A stretch of 64,000 bases of DNA from CAIYRG01 sp963747255 (GTDB taxonomy: Bacteria > Pseudomonadota > Alphaproteobacteria > Micropepsales > Micropepsaceae), in the NCBI GenBank assembly GCA_963747255.1, contig CAVVEG010000017.1, positions 558,001 to 622,000 on the forward strand, given 5' to 3'. This document shows positions 9,448 through 18,505 of the stretch, piece after piece. Position 1 is the first letter of the stretch; each line of letters opens with the position of its first letter. A program made the translations under genes and the position numbers. Under the pieces are notes generated by a model. The model made no database searches. It had not been told where the DNA came from and saw nothing but the letters and a program-made list of their open reading frames with translations.

Positions 9448-10422
9448 TTATCCCGGTGTCGGGGAAGTGCCGATGCGGAGAAATTTCTCCCGGCGAAGAC
9501 GGCGCAGTTCAACGTCGCTCAGCGGCCTGAGCTCGCGCAACGCCCGCTCGATCACATCGCCCGCCGCATCGATTGCCTTTTCGGGTGCACGATGCGCCCC
9601 GCCGATCGGCTCCGGGATGATGGCGTCGATGATGTTCAGGTCGATCAGGTCCTGCGCCGTGATTTTCATCGCCGATGCAGCGTCGGCAGCCTTTTCCGCG
9701 CGATGCCAGAGAATGGACGCGCAGCCCTCCGGAGAAATAACGGAATAGACCGAGTGCTCGAGCATGAAGACTTTGTTTGCGGTGGCGATCGCGACGGCGC
9801 CACCGGATCCGCCTTCGCCGATGATCGTGGCGACCAGAGGCGTTCCAAGCGCCAGACATGCCGCGGTGGTTCGGGCGATGGCTTCCGCCTGCCCGCGTTC
9901 CTCGGCGCCAATCCCGGGATAGGCGCCGGCTGTATCGATCAGAGAGAGCACGGGCAGCTCAAACCTTCCGGCCAGTTCGAATAATCGCTGCACCTTGCGA
10001 TAGCCTTCCGGAAGTCCCATGCCGAAATTGTGCTTCACCCGTGATGCGGTATCATTTCCCTTCTCCTGACCCACCACCGCAACGGCCGAACCACGGAACC
10101 AGCCCAGCCCGGCAACAATGGCCTTGTCATCGCCGAACAGGCGATCTCCGGCGAGAGGAATGAAGTCGTTGATCAGACGGCTGACATAATCCGAAAAATG
10201 TGGCCGGGAGGGATGGCGGGCAACCTGGGTCTTCTGCCACGCATTCAGATGCGCATAGGTTTCGGCGATCAGATGGGGAATTCGGGCATTCAGGCGTCCG
10301 ATTTCATCTTCGACGTTGACCGCCTGTCCGGCCGCGCGCTCTTTGGCGGCGAGCTGCCGCAACTCCTCGATCTTGCCCTCGAGCTCTGCGACGGGAGTTT
10401 CGAAATCCAGATAGGCCTTCAT
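9448..10422 (-). CDS. accA: Acetyl-CoA carboxylase carboxyltransferase subunit alpha
   Basis: AccA pairs with AccD (not in the window) to transfer the carboxyl group from biotin to acetyl-CoA, making malonyl-CoA for fatty acid synthesis. The protein starts MKAYLDFETPVAELEGKI and has the oxyanion-hole and CoA-binding segments DTAGAYPGIGAEERGQAEAI and IGEGGSGGAVAIATANKV. ISPEGCASILWH is a family signature. The open frame runs 11 codons further upstream to 10455, but the Met at 10422 aligns with the family. About 324 residues, intact; tail-to-tail with secA. Confidence 0.95.
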   Translation of the reverse strand: MKAYLDFETPVAELEGKIEELRQLAAKERAAGQAVNVEDEIGRLNARIPHLIAETYAHLNAWQKTQVARHPSRPHFSDYVSRLINDFIPLAGDRLFGDDKAIVAGLGWFRGSAVAVVGQEKGNDTASRVKHNFGMGLPEGYRKVQRLFELAGRFELPVLSLIDTAGAYPGIGAEERGQAEAIARTTAACLALGTPLVATIIGEGGSGGAVAIATANKVFMLEHSVYSVISPEGCASILWHRAEKAADAASAMKITAQDLIDLNIIDAIIPEPIGGAHRAPEKAIDAAGDVIERALRELRPLSDVELRRLRREKFLRIGTSPTPG

Positions 10423-10510
10423 CAGAACCGCTGAGCTGCGTTGGCGGAATGCCACTCACCCCGTAACCGGTAAGCCCGGTCAGAGCAAGGTTGGGGTTGT
10501 TCTCTTTGCG

Positions 10511-11470
10511 CTATTTCGCGCGATGCCTGCGGGCGAGCGGGTGCGCGGATTCCACGATCTCTTTCAATCTTTCGCGTGCCACATGTGTGTAGATCTGCGT
10601 GGTGGCGATATCGGAATGGCCGAGCAGCGTCTGCACCGTTCTGAGGTCTGCGCCTCCTTCTACCAGATGCGTGGCGAAGGCATGGCGCATCACATGCGGC
10701 GACAGACGGTCCGGATCGATTCCCGCCCGCCCCGCAAGTTCCTTCAGCAACTGGTGGCAACGGCGGCGCGTGAGATGCCCTGAGGCCCCACGCGACGGAA
10801 ACACATGTTGTCCCGCACTCCGGTGCCCACGCGGCACGAAAGCGGGACGAACCTGGAGCCAACGGTCCAGCGCCGCGCGCGCCGGTTCGCCCAAGGGCAC
10901 CATGCGTTCCCGTCCGCCTTTGCCGCGCACAAAGATAGAGCGCTGTCCGGCACGTGCTGCGGAAAGCGGCAGGCCGACCAACTCGCTGACCCGCAATCCG
11001 GAAGCGTAGAGAATCTCGATGATGCAATGCAGACGCCTGGTTTCCGGTGTTTCAGGCGCATGAAGCCGCGCCGCTTCAATCAGAGCCAGAGCTTCTGCCG
11101 GCGAAAGAAGCTTTGGCAGTGGGCGCGAAAGGCGGGGCAAATCGATGGTGCCCGAAGGATTATCCGGCCGCACACCTTCGCCGTAGAGGAACAGATAGAA
11201 ACGCCTAAGCGCGGACAATTTGCGGGATTGCGAAGATGGTTTCAGAGCCGCTGCGGAAAGCAGTTCGAGGTGGCGCCGCAAATGTTCGGGAGTTGCACTT
11301 GCCAGATCGGCGCCCGCATGCGCGCAATGCTGTGCGAATTCCACAATGTCGCGGCGATATGCGTCGATCGTATTCTGCGATGCACCCCGTTCGGCGCTCA
11401 TCATCTCGAGAAACGATTCAACATATCTGAAATCGCCGACGGGGAGCCGGGCGGTCCCGGATCTACCCAT
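10511..11470 (-). CDS. xerD: Site-specific tyrosine recombinase XerD
   Basis: XerD with XerC resolves chromosome dimers at dif. This 319-residue protein has an N-terminal SAM-like core-binding domain (FLEMMSAERGASQNTIDAYRRD) and a C-terminal catalytic domain with Arg in YASGLRVSELVGL, HVMRHAFATHL (H-x-x-R), LLGHSDIATTQIYTH (His and the Tyr nucleophile) and the Lys in GKGGRERMVPLG. The ATG overlaps the stop of the upstream exported-protein gene by 1 bp (11470), so they are probably cotranscribed. Intact. XerD next to accA and aroK is a conserved alphaproteobacterial layout. Confidence 0.94.
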   Translation of the reverse strand: MGRSGTARLPVGDFRYVESFLEMMSAERGASQNTIDAYRRDIVEFAQHCAHAGADLASATPEHLRRHLELLSAAALKPSSQSRKLSALRRFYLFLYGEGVRPDNPSGTIDLPRLSRPLPKLLSPAEALALIEAARLHAPETPETRRLHCIIEILYASGLRVSELVGLPLSAARAGQRSIFVRGKGGRERMVPLGEPARAALDRWLQVRPAFVPRGHRSAGQHVFPSRGASGHLTRRRCHQLLKELAGRAGIDPDRLSPHVMRHAFATHLVEGGADLRTVQTLLGHSDIATTQIYTHVARERLKEIVESAHPLARRHRAK

Positions 11471-13408
11471 CAGGGGGCAGCCGGAACGGCCGGCCGCAAA
11501 AGGAACGCCTCCGCCGCCAGAAGATGCGCAGCATCCCGCATGCTCGCGGTCTGCAGCGCGCGGATAAGGCGCACAACGATGTCGGGCGCCAGATCGCCCG
11601 GACCCCGATCGCCCAGGGCGGTCGCGACCGACAGGGCGGCTTCACCGCGCGAATCCGAAAGCGCGGCCTTGTCGATGCGCTGCATCAAAACGGCAGCGGG
11701 GCGTCGCCCTCCGAAATTCTCTTTCATCAGGGGCTCGACAGCAGATTTTAGATCCGAAGGCATCAAATCACCGGCCGCGGCCTCGAATACACCGAGGTCG
11801 AGAATGGCGCGGGCACGCAATTGGGGCGAAGATTTGATGGGTGCCTTTTCCGCAACGGGCATTCCGGCCTGCGGATCTGCCGGAGCCGATGTCAGAATCT
11901 GCGGTCATAAGGGGTTTGTCGGCGGGAGGCAGCAACGCGTCGGAAACAGTCTCGAGGACCCGCTTCGCTTCTGCGTTCCGGCGCGGATTGGGTGCAGCCA
12001 GTGCAAAGGCAAGATCGAGTTGCTGGACCTCTTCGGCGTTACCCGGAGCGGTGGGATCGAGAATGTCCAGCCAGCGCTGTGCGGCTTCCGGCTGGGCGGC
12101 AAGTAAAAGTCCGCGAGCCATCAGGCCGGACCATCGGGACCAATCCGGCGATGGCATGATGTCCGCGGTAGAATCCGCGAACAGCTCTCCAATCTGGCGC
12201 AGAAGTCCTTCACGTTCTCCGATTTCGAATGCGGTATGCAGGAGCTCGGCGCGTGTTTCCGGCGTATGCGCGGCCTTCACGGCAGCCCGGAGCCGTGCGA
12301 GGGCTTTCATCAGCGGCTCGACAGGGGCCAAAGCCGACGCTCCATTCAGTTCCTGGGCTGTAAAGGTCGTGAGATCCAGCACCTGCTGCAGCACCGGAAC
12401 CGGAAGAACGCCTGCGCGGAGCACCTTTTCAGCCGCCACAATGCGGATTTCCGGAGGGGTTGTCATGGAAGATGCCGCGATGAGCGATCCGGGAAGACCG
12501 ATATCGCTCGCGATCTCCTTCGTCATCGGCAGTTTCAGGTGGGCCAGCATGGCCACATGAATCGAATCGGGAAAGCGGATGGTATCGGGCATTACGGGCT
12601 TTCCGCTGGTCCAGCCGTCGAGCAATGTCACGAAGGCCGGATCGGCGATGCCCTGTTCGGTGATGACGGCGCGGGTCAGGTCCAAAGGACCGCTGTCATT
12701 GGTGAGGGCGTAGCAATAGGCGCGCAGTTCAACCCAGAAGGGCTCGGCACTGTCCAGACGATGCGAGGTAACGTCGCTGCACGCATCGTTGTCACGCCCG
12801 TCATAGAGAAAAGCGTCAGTCTCTGTACGGAGGAGATCCAAATTGTTCGGCTCCTGCATGCGAAGCGCGAGGCTGGCCGCATCATCGAGATAGCCACCGT
12901 CCAGAAGTTTGGCGAGGCGGATCTGGTTGAAGGAGCCGTTGTCGCGTCCCGGCGGAGCCGGTGCGGGCGTCAGCAGCACCTTGCGCATCAGCAATCGTTC
13001 GGTCGCGGAAGGGGTGGAGGCGGGGACGCTTTGCAGCATGGTGACCATGGTTGCGCGCTCACTGCCCTGCCACTCCGCCGAGCCCAAACTGCCGTTGTTG
13101 TTGTCAAGCGTTCCCGCAACCGGGCCCTCGAGCGTAGCGAGTTCGCCGACCTGCACCGGCAAGGCAAGTTTCGGAGGCAAAGCGGGTGGCGGCGTGTCCG
13201 GCGCCATGTCCGTCGGGTTTTCGGCCGGTTTCTGCGGTGGCGGCAATTCCACGGAAGGAACGATATTGCGGGGCATTCCGGCCGTATCGGCCGGTGCTGA
13301 ATCCATGTCCTGCGCCAACGCCAGTGTGCAGGGTCCGGTGAGCGCCAGTATCGCGAAACCGGTTTGAAATATCCGCCATTTCCGGATTTTCAACGTGGTC
13401 ATCATCAT
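11470..13408 (-). CDS. Hypothetical exported protein upstream of XerD (frameshifted)
   Basis: A large protein I do not recognise beyond its position next to xerD. It starts MMMTTLKIRKWRIFQTGFAILALTGPCTLALAQ, a clear signal peptide, then a Pro-rich linker (SVELPPPQKPAENP) and a long helical region with repeat-like Leu/Ala segments. The first frame runs to about 11900; the protein then continues one base over as PQILTSAPADPQAGMPVAEKAPIKSS and ends at 11470. Rejoined length is about 645 residues. ATG overlaps the stop of the 45-residue gene upstream, so it is probably periplasmic and coupled to that membrane peptide. Confidence 0.7.
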
Positions 13409-13542
13409 TTCGGCAGTTTGCTGTCGGGGATGACCTGCTCTACCGTGTGGGTCTTCGGTCCTGCCGCAGAGCCGTACCATGCGAGTCCTCCGGCCACCAG
13501 AACCAGCAGCACCACAAAACCGATCAGCAGTTTCCAACCCAT
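13405..13542 (-). CDS. Small single-pass membrane protein (45 aa)
   Basis: A 45-residue ORF starting MGWKLLIGFVVLLVLVAGGLAW with one clear transmembrane helix, followed by a short periplasmic-looking tail ending DSKLPK. Its TGA (13405-13407) overlaps the ATG of the exported protein (13406-13408) in an ATGA arrangement, which argues that it is a real, translationally coupled gene. No family assigned. The upstream boundary is the IS630 insertion about 130 bp away. Confidence 0.6.
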   Translation of the reverse strand: MGWKLLIGFVVLLVLVAGGLAWYGSAAGPKTHTVEQVIPDSKLPK

Positions 13543-13599
13543 TGCGATCCTCTGGCGCCCGCGCGCGACTCATGCCGCTCTTTTATGGCGGAATTGGTA

Positions 13600-13956
13600 T
13601 CAAAACGGAAAACTGCCGAAAAGCGCGGAGGTGGGGCGCGGCGCGACAGGTCTGGATCGAGAATGGCCACTAGACCTCTGCACAGAGGTTTTGACCGTTT
13701 GTGCGATGAGTGTCGGCAATTTTTCTGGCTCGATCAACAGCTCGATGCTTCGAGCGGCTCCCGGCGTTCGCCGGATTAGTCCGGCGCGTTCGAGAGTGAG
13801 CACCATCTGATGGACGGACGGCGGAGTGACGCGGAAGTGACGCTGCATGTCGGCTTCGGCAGGGGCGCGGCCGAAGATGCAGGCATAGGCGTGGATGAAG
13901 GCGAGGTACTGACCCTGCCGTGGGGTGAAGCTTGATCGAGGGGGCGAGGAATCCAC
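13600..13956 (-). CDS. LexA/MarR-like winged-helix DNA-binding protein
   Basis: A 118-residue protein starting with GTG at 13954-13956. Residues 8-75 form a winged helix like the LexA N-terminal domain: FTPRQGQYLAFIHAY, then MQRHFRVTPPSVHQMVLTLERAGLIRRTPGAARSI, with the recognition helix around TPPSVHQM. There is no LexA protease domain. The gene is divergent from the IS630-type transposase with a 47 bp gap and lies mostly inside that element: the left inverted repeat (13674-13696) falls in its 3' end, so the last 25 or so residues (from SSGHSRSRPVAPRP) come from host flanking DNA. It could repress the transposase, or be a passenger; this is inference. Confidence 0.75.
   Translation of the reverse strand: MDSSPPRSSFTPRQGQYLAFIHAYACIFGRAPAEADMQRHFRVTPPSVHQMVLTLERAGLIRRTPGAARSIELLIEPEKLPTLIAQTVKTSVQRSSGHSRSRPVAPRPTSALFGSFPF
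13674..13696 (+). repeat. Left terminal inverted repeat of the IS630-group element
   Basis: Begins ACCTCTGCACAGAGG and pairs with 15118-15140 on the other strand with 4 mismatches in 23. The first 14 bases are also nearly self-palindromic (CCTCTG CA CAGAGG), a feature absent from the right end. Confidence 0.8.
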
Positions 13957-14003
13957 GTCACATAGATTGATTCAAATGGGCCTCGAATCACAGGGAGGCC
14001 CCT

Positions 14004-15125
14004 ATGAATATCCGCTACTGCGTCGAATTGACTGCCGCCGAACGGTATGAACTGGCTGCGCTTCTGAGCGCAGGCAAGCATCCTGCACGCAAGCTCAAGC
14101 GGGCCCAGATATTGCTGGCCGCCGATGCGGGCGTCGCAGACGAGGATATCGCAGAGACGGTTGGCGTCGGGGACTCCACCGTCTATCGGACCAAACGCCG
14201 CTTCGTGGAAGCCAATCTGGAAGGTGCTTTGTGCGAAGAGCCACGGCCCGGCGCGGAACGCAAGCTCACGGGCAGGGAAGAAGCCCTGCTGGTGGCGACG
14301 GCCTGCTCGAAACCGCCGGCCGGCCGCGCCCGCTGGACGCTGGAATTGCTGGCTGGCGAGATGGTCAGATTGACCAGCCATGAAGACCTCTCCCGCGAGA
14401 CGGTACGCCGGCGGCTGGCCGAGAACGATTTGAAGCCATGGCGCAAGGACATGTGGTGCATTCCCAAGGTCGATGCCGAATATGTCGCCCGCATGGAAGA
14501 TGTGCTCGACCTCTATGCGGAGGCGCCCGATCCCAGGCGCCCGGTGGTCTGCTTCGACGAAAGCCCAACCCAACTGATCGGCGAGGTGCGCCAACCCATC
14601 CCCGCCAAGCCCGGACAGCTGGAACGTTACGACTGCGAGTATAAACGCAACGGTACGGCCAATCTCTTCGTCTTCCTGGATGTCCACAGGCCGTGGCGCA
14701 AAGTGAAGGTCACAGAGCGGCGGACGGCGGAGGACTTCGCCCAGTGCATGCGCGAGATCAGCGATGTTCACTTCCCGGAAGCCGAGAAAATTCGCGTTGT
14801 GATGGACAATCTGTCCACGCACTCTCCAAGCGCGCTATATCAGGCGTTCCCGCCAGCCGAGGCACGGCGCGTGCTCCGGCGGCTCGAGTTTCATTACACA
14901 CCGAAGCATGCGAGCTGGCTCAACATGGTCGAAATCGAGATCGGCGTCCTGCGCACGCAATGTCTCGATCGGCGCATCGACAACCACGATCGGCTCGTCT
15001 CCGAAATCGCAGCCTGGGAACGCCAGCGCAACAACAGTCGGGCTCGCATAAACTGGATGTTCACCGCAGAAAAAGCCCGCGAAAAAATGGCGCGAGCCTA
15101 CCCATCCGCTGCCAAGGAGTCATAA
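14004..15125 (+). CDS. IS630 family transposase
   Basis: A 373-residue single-frame transposase. The N-terminal HTH (ARKLKRAQILLAADAGVADEDIAETVGVGDSTVYRTKRRF) is followed by the DDE catalytic domain: Asp in RRPVVCFDES, Asp in IRVVMDNLSTH and Glu in SWLNMVEIEIG. The spacing TPKHASWLNMVEIE is characteristic of IS630. A ribosome site AGGGAGG lies just before the ATG. The single ORF is intact, so the element may still move. The stop lies 15 bp inside the right inverted repeat end. Confidence 0.95.
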   Translation: MNIRYCVELTAAERYELAALLSAGKHPARKLKRAQILLAADAGVADEDIAETVGVGDSTVYRTKRRFVEANLEGALCEEPRPGAERKLTGREEALLVATACSKPPAGRARWTLELLAGEMVRLTSHEDLSRETVRRRLAENDLKPWRKDMWCIPKVDAEYVARMEDVLDLYAEAPDPRRPVVCFDESPTQLIGEVRQPIPAKPGQLERYDCEYKRNGTANLFVFLDVHRPWRKVKVTERRTAEDFAQCMREISDVHFPEAEKIRVVMDNLSTHSPSALYQAFPPAEARRVLRRLEFHYTPKHASWLNMVEIEIGVLRTQCLDRRIDNHDRLVSEIAAWERQRNNSRARINWMFTAEKAREKMARAYPSAAKES

Positions 15126-15140
15126 TCACTGTGCAGAGGT
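15118..15140 (-). repeat. Right terminal inverted repeat of the IS630-group element
   Basis: Reads ACCTCTGCACAGTGATTATG on the minus strand, matching the left end at 13674-13696. It overlaps the last codons and stop of the transposase. Confidence 0.8.
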
Positions 15141-15177
15141 ACTAGCCGGAGAAAGGCTGCCCGGTGTAAGCGGAAGC

Positions 15178-15724
15178 ATGCGAAAGCCCGACAAAACCCT
15201 TGTGCTTGTCGGAATGATGGGTGCAGGCAAAACTTCCGTCGGAAGGCGGTTGGCGAGCGTGCTTGGCGTCCCGTTCAGGGATGCTGATAACGAGATCGAG
15301 ACGGCAGCCGGTTGCAGCATCAATGAAATTTTCGAGAGATTCGGCGAGCCGGCGTTTCGCGCGGGCGAGCGGAAGGTCATTGCCCGGCTTTTGGCCGAGC
15401 CACCGCATGTCCTTGCGACCGGCGGCGGGGCGTTCATGGATCCGGAGACCCGGGCGCGAATTCAGGGAGACCGCGGTTTCGATCTGGCTGCGGGCCAATG
15501 TCGATTTGCTGCTGGAACGTGTGAAACGCAAGGATAACCGGCCCCTGTTGCGGAATACAGACAGCCGGGCGGCTCTGGTACGGCTGATTGCCGAACGCGA
15601 ACCCGTCTATGCTCTGGCCGATATCGTGGTCGAGTCGGATGACGGGCCGCACGATACGGTGGTGAAGCGAATCATCTCGGCACTCCAGACAAGCGGAGCG
15701 ATGCCGGGCCGTGGGAGCGCGTGA
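15178..15724 (+). CDS. aroK: Shikimate kinase AroK (one frameshift)
   Basis: Shikimate kinase phosphorylates shikimate in the chorismate pathway. The protein starts MRKPDKTLVLVGMMGAGKTSVGRRLA with Walker A (GAGKTS), then VPFRDADNEIE (shikimate-binding Asp) and VLATGGGAFM. Near 15470 the frame is lost: the sequence continues one base over as RETAVSIWLRANVDLLLERVKRKDNRPLLR, the lid region and adenine-binding segment, to TGA at 15722-15724. Rejoined length is about 181 residues, normal. It overlaps aroB by 1 bp. A single-base insertion fits a sequence error. Confidence 0.9.
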
Positions 15725-16830
15725 TGGTCACGGTACCCGTGCAATTGGGAGAACGGTCCTACGACATTCATGTCGGCGCCGGGCTGATGGACGATGCCGG
15801 GCGGCTGATACGCGCCCGGTTACGCGCCGGAGCGAAGCCGGCGCTGCCAGTGGTGACCGATGAAACGGTGGCAGATCTGCATTACGCAAAGCTGGAACAA
15901 AGCCTCGCCAATGCGGGGATTGCGCCCTCGCCCATTATCTTGCCCCCCGGTGAAGGCACGAAGAGCTTCAGCCAACTGGAAAATCTCATCGATGCCCTGC
16001 TGGCGGAAAATGTCGAACGCGGTTCTCTGATCGTCGCTTTTGGCGGGGGCGTCATCGGCGATCTGACGGGTTTCGCTGCGGGCATTCTGAAACGCGGTGT
16101 CGATTTTGTGCAGATTCCCACGACTTTGCTTGCCCAGGTGGATTCCTCGGTGGGCGGCAAAACCGCCATCAACACGGATCGCGGGAAGAATCTGGTGGGT
16201 GTGTTTCATCAGCCGCTGCTCGTTATTGCCGATACGGCAGTCTTGCGCACCCTGCCCCGGCGGGAATTGCTTGGCGGCTATGCGGAAGTCGTGAAATACG
16301 GCCTGCTGGGTGATGCGGATTTTTTTGCGTGGCTGGAACAACGCGGGCCGGACGTCCTTTCAGGGGAGGCGCCAGCTGTCGAAAAGGCGGTGGCCCACTC
16401 CTGTTCGATGAAGGCCGATATTGTGGCGCGCGATGAACGCGAAACCGGCGACCGCGCGCTCCTTAATCTGGGTCACACATTCGGGCACGCGCTGGAGGCG
16501 GCGACGGGCTACTCGGATCGCCTGACGCATGGCGAGGGGGTGGCGCTCGGCTGCGTGCTCGCGTTCAGGCTTTCCGCGAAACTTGGCCTGACGGATCGGA
16601 GCTCTGCCGCCCGCGTTGAGCGGCATTTCAGAGAATTGGGACTGCCGGTGCGGCTCGCCGATATTCCCGGACCACGTTCGCCGGTCGCGGAAATTATCGG
16701 GCACATGCGGCACGACAAGAAGGCGCAGGGTGGCCGGATGACATTCATTCTGGTGCGCGGCATCGGACAGGCCTTTGTGAGCCGCGACGTCCGTGAATCC
16801 GAAGTCGCAGCCCTGCTGGAGGAATCCTGA
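15724..16830 (+). CDS. aroB: 3-dehydroquinate synthase
   Basis: AroB converts DAHP to 3-dehydroquinate, the second step of the shikimate pathway, using NAD and a divalent metal. About 368 residues. Visible segments are LPPGEGTKSFSQLENLIDALL, the NAD-binding VAFGGGVIGDLTGFAAGILKRG, TTLLAQVDSSVGGKTAINTDRGKNLVGVFHQP, and the metal ligands in NLGHTFGHALEA and HGEGVALG. A GTG at 15721 is also possible, but the ATG at 15724, overlapping the aroK stop, is the better start. Intact. aroK-aroB is a standard operon. Confidence 0.95.
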   Translation: MVTVPVQLGERSYDIHVGAGLMDDAGRLIRARLRAGAKPALPVVTDETVADLHYAKLEQSLANAGIAPSPIILPPGEGTKSFSQLENLIDALLAENVERGSLIVAFGGGVIGDLTGFAAGILKRGVDFVQIPTTLLAQVDSSVGGKTAINTDRGKNLVGVFHQPLLVIADTAVLRTLPRRELLGGYAEVVKYGLLGDADFFAWLEQRGPDVLSGEAPAVEKAVAHSCSMKADIVARDERETGDRALLNLGHTFGHALEAATGYSDRLTHGEGVALGCVLAFRLSAKLGLTDRSSAARVERHFRELGLPVRLADIPGPRSPVAEIIGHMRHDKKAQGGRMTFILVRGIGQAFVSRDVRESEVAALLEES

Positions 16831-16882
16831 CCGGCATTCTTCATCGCCAGCCCCGGCTCGCCATAACCAGAAAGTCTGACAA

Positions 16883-18169
16883 ATGACTCTCAGTCTGCCG
16901 TTATCCGTACTCGCGATTATTGCGTTGCTGTTTCTCTCGGCCTTTTTTGCGGCTTCCGAGACGGCCCTGACGGCCGTTTCGAAGGCGCGGATGCATCATC
17001 TCGCTGGTGAAGGTTCATGGGCCGCGCGGCAGGTAAATGAGCTGATCTCCGACCGCGAAAGGCTGATTGGAGCGATCCTGCTCGGCAACACTTTTGTCAA
17101 CATTCTTGCCTCGGTTCTGGCGACATCGACTTTCGCCGAGCTGTTCCCGAAAGGCGCGGTGGCAATCATCACCCTGGCGATGACCGCGGTGATCCTGATT
17201 TTCGCGGAAGTGCTGCCCAAAACCATTGCCATTGCGCGCACCGACCGCGCCGCGCTCGTGCTGGCTTTCCCGGTGCGCGTGATCGTGACACTGCTGGCCC
17301 CGGTGGTCGCCACTGTCCGGTTTTTTGTGTGGATCATCCTGCGAGTGTTCGGCCTGAGCCATGCCGGCGCAAAGCCAGCGATGACCGCGCAGGAAGAAAT
17401 CCGCGGCGCCATCGAGCTGCATCATCAGGAAGGCACGGTCGAACGCGAGCACCGGGATATGCTCGGCGGCATTCTGGACCTCGCCGATCTGCAGGTGGCC
17501 GACGTGATGGTTCACCGGAAGAATATGGAGGTGCTGGACGGCGGCGCGGAACCGGAGGAACTGATTTCACGAATTCTGGCTTCCACCCATAGCCGCTTTC
17601 CGATCTGGCGGGACGACCCGGAAAACATCGTCGGCGTCCTGCATGTGAAAGACGTGCTTCGTGTCATGCTGGAAAGCGGGGCGCAGCCCAGGGCTGTGAA
17701 CATCAAGGCGCTTGCGACCCAGCCCTGGTACATTCCGGATACGACAACACTGGAAGAGCAGTTGCGGGCTTTTCTCGACCGCCGGGAGCATTTTGCGCTC
17801 GTCGTGGACGAATATGGCGTGTTGCAGGGCCTGATCACGCTGGAAGACATCCTCGAAGAAATCGTGGGAGATATCGCGGAAAAGCGGAACGTGCATGTAC
17901 CCGAGAATATTCGTCCGCAGGCGGATGGCTCGTATAATGTGGATGGCTGGACGCCGGTTCGCGACCTGAACCGCGAACTGGAGTGGAACCTGCCGGACGA
18001 GTTGGCGACCACGGTTGCCGGTCTGGTCATTCACGAGGCGCGGATCATCCCCGAAGTTGGCCAGGTTTTTTCGTTTTTCGGATTTAAATTCGAGATCTTA
18101 CGCCGGCAGAGAAACCAGATCATGGCGCTTCGGATCACGCCGCCAAACGCAAAATCCGCCGCCGCCTGA
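16883..18169 (+). CDS. HlyC/CorC (CNNM) family membrane protein with CBS domains
   Basis: A 428-residue membrane protein. The N-terminal DUF21 domain has 4 hydrophobic segments starting LPLSVLAIIALLFLSAFFAASETALTAVSKARM, the conserved AASETAL stretch. Next come paired CBS domains (VMVHRKNMEVLDGG and VVDEYGVLQGLITLEDILEEIVGDI) and a C-terminal CorC_HlyC domain. Relatives bind Mg-ATP and are linked to magnesium or cobalt export; the substrate here is not known. It follows aroB after 52 bp and converges with bolA with 1 bp between stops. Intact. Confidence 0.9.
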   Translation: MTLSLPLSVLAIIALLFLSAFFAASETALTAVSKARMHHLAGEGSWAARQVNELISDRERLIGAILLGNTFVNILASVLATSTFAELFPKGAVAIITLAMTAVILIFAEVLPKTIAIARTDRAALVLAFPVRVIVTLLAPVVATVRFFVWIILRVFGLSHAGAKPAMTAQEEIRGAIELHHQEGTVEREHRDMLGGILDLADLQVADVMVHRKNMEVLDGGAEPEELISRILASTHSRFPIWRDDPENIVGVLHVKDVLRVMLESGAQPRAVNIKALATQPWYIPDTTTLEEQLRAFLDRREHFALVVDEYGVLQGLITLEDILEEIVGDIAEKRNVHVPENIRPQADGSYNVDGWTPVRDLNRELEWNLPDELATTVAGLVIHEARIIPEVGQVFSFFGFKFEILRRQRNQIMALRITPPNAKSAAA

Positions 18170-18170
18170 C

Positions 18171-18476
18171 TTATTTTACGGGCGCCTCTTCGGGCGTAAG
18201 CGTGGTCAGGGCGAGAGCATGCACCCCGCCGGCAATCTCGTCCGACACTGTCTGATAGACGCGGCGCTGCCGTTCGACGCGGGACAGGCCGGTAAACGCG
18301 ACCGATACAATCCGGATGCGGAAATGGGATTCTCCGCCCTCGCGCGCCCCCGCATGGCCCGCGTGCAGCGCACTCTCGTCCACAACGGACAATGATGTGG
18401 GCTGAAAACCCGCTTCCAGTTTCGAGCGCAGACGCGCGGCGACTGTTCCCCCGGCGCTCCCGGTCCGGTTGTTCAT
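18171..18476 (-). CDS. bolA: BolA family protein
   Basis: A 101-residue BolA-like protein. BolA proteins pair with monothiol glutaredoxins to handle iron-sulfur clusters. The fold elements are visible: LRSKLEAGFQPTSLSVVDESALHAGHAGAREGGESHFRIRIVS with a conserved His, then LSRVERQRRVYQTVSDEIAGGVHALALTTLTPEE. Start MNNRTGSAGG. Convergent with corC. Intact. Confidence 0.9.
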   Translation of the reverse strand: MNNRTGSAGGTVAARLRSKLEAGFQPTSLSVVDESALHAGHAGAREGGESHFRIRIVSVAFTGLSRVERQRRVYQTVSDEIAGGVHALALTTLTPEEAPVK

Positions 18477-18505
18477 CGATCCGGCCTCACGTCATACATC
18501 ATGTT

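Larger units (their letters stand above)
13673..15142. mobile_element. IS630-group insertion sequence, 1470 bp, with HTH passenger
   Basis: The element is bounded by imperfect inverted repeats: left ACCTCTGCACAG from 13674 and the matching right end to 15140, identical at 19 of the first 23 positions. Both ends sit in a CTAG context (TA at 13671-13672 and at 15143-15144), the target preference and TA duplication known for the IS630 group. It contains the transposase on the plus strand and a divergent winged-helix gene. It sits in the gap upstream of aroK (start 15178), 35 bp from its ATG. Confidence 0.8.

Noticed and set aside
13950..13975. This site as the true left end of the IS630 element
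   Set aside because: The pair 13674-13696/15118-15140 matches far better and has the TA/CTAG duplication.
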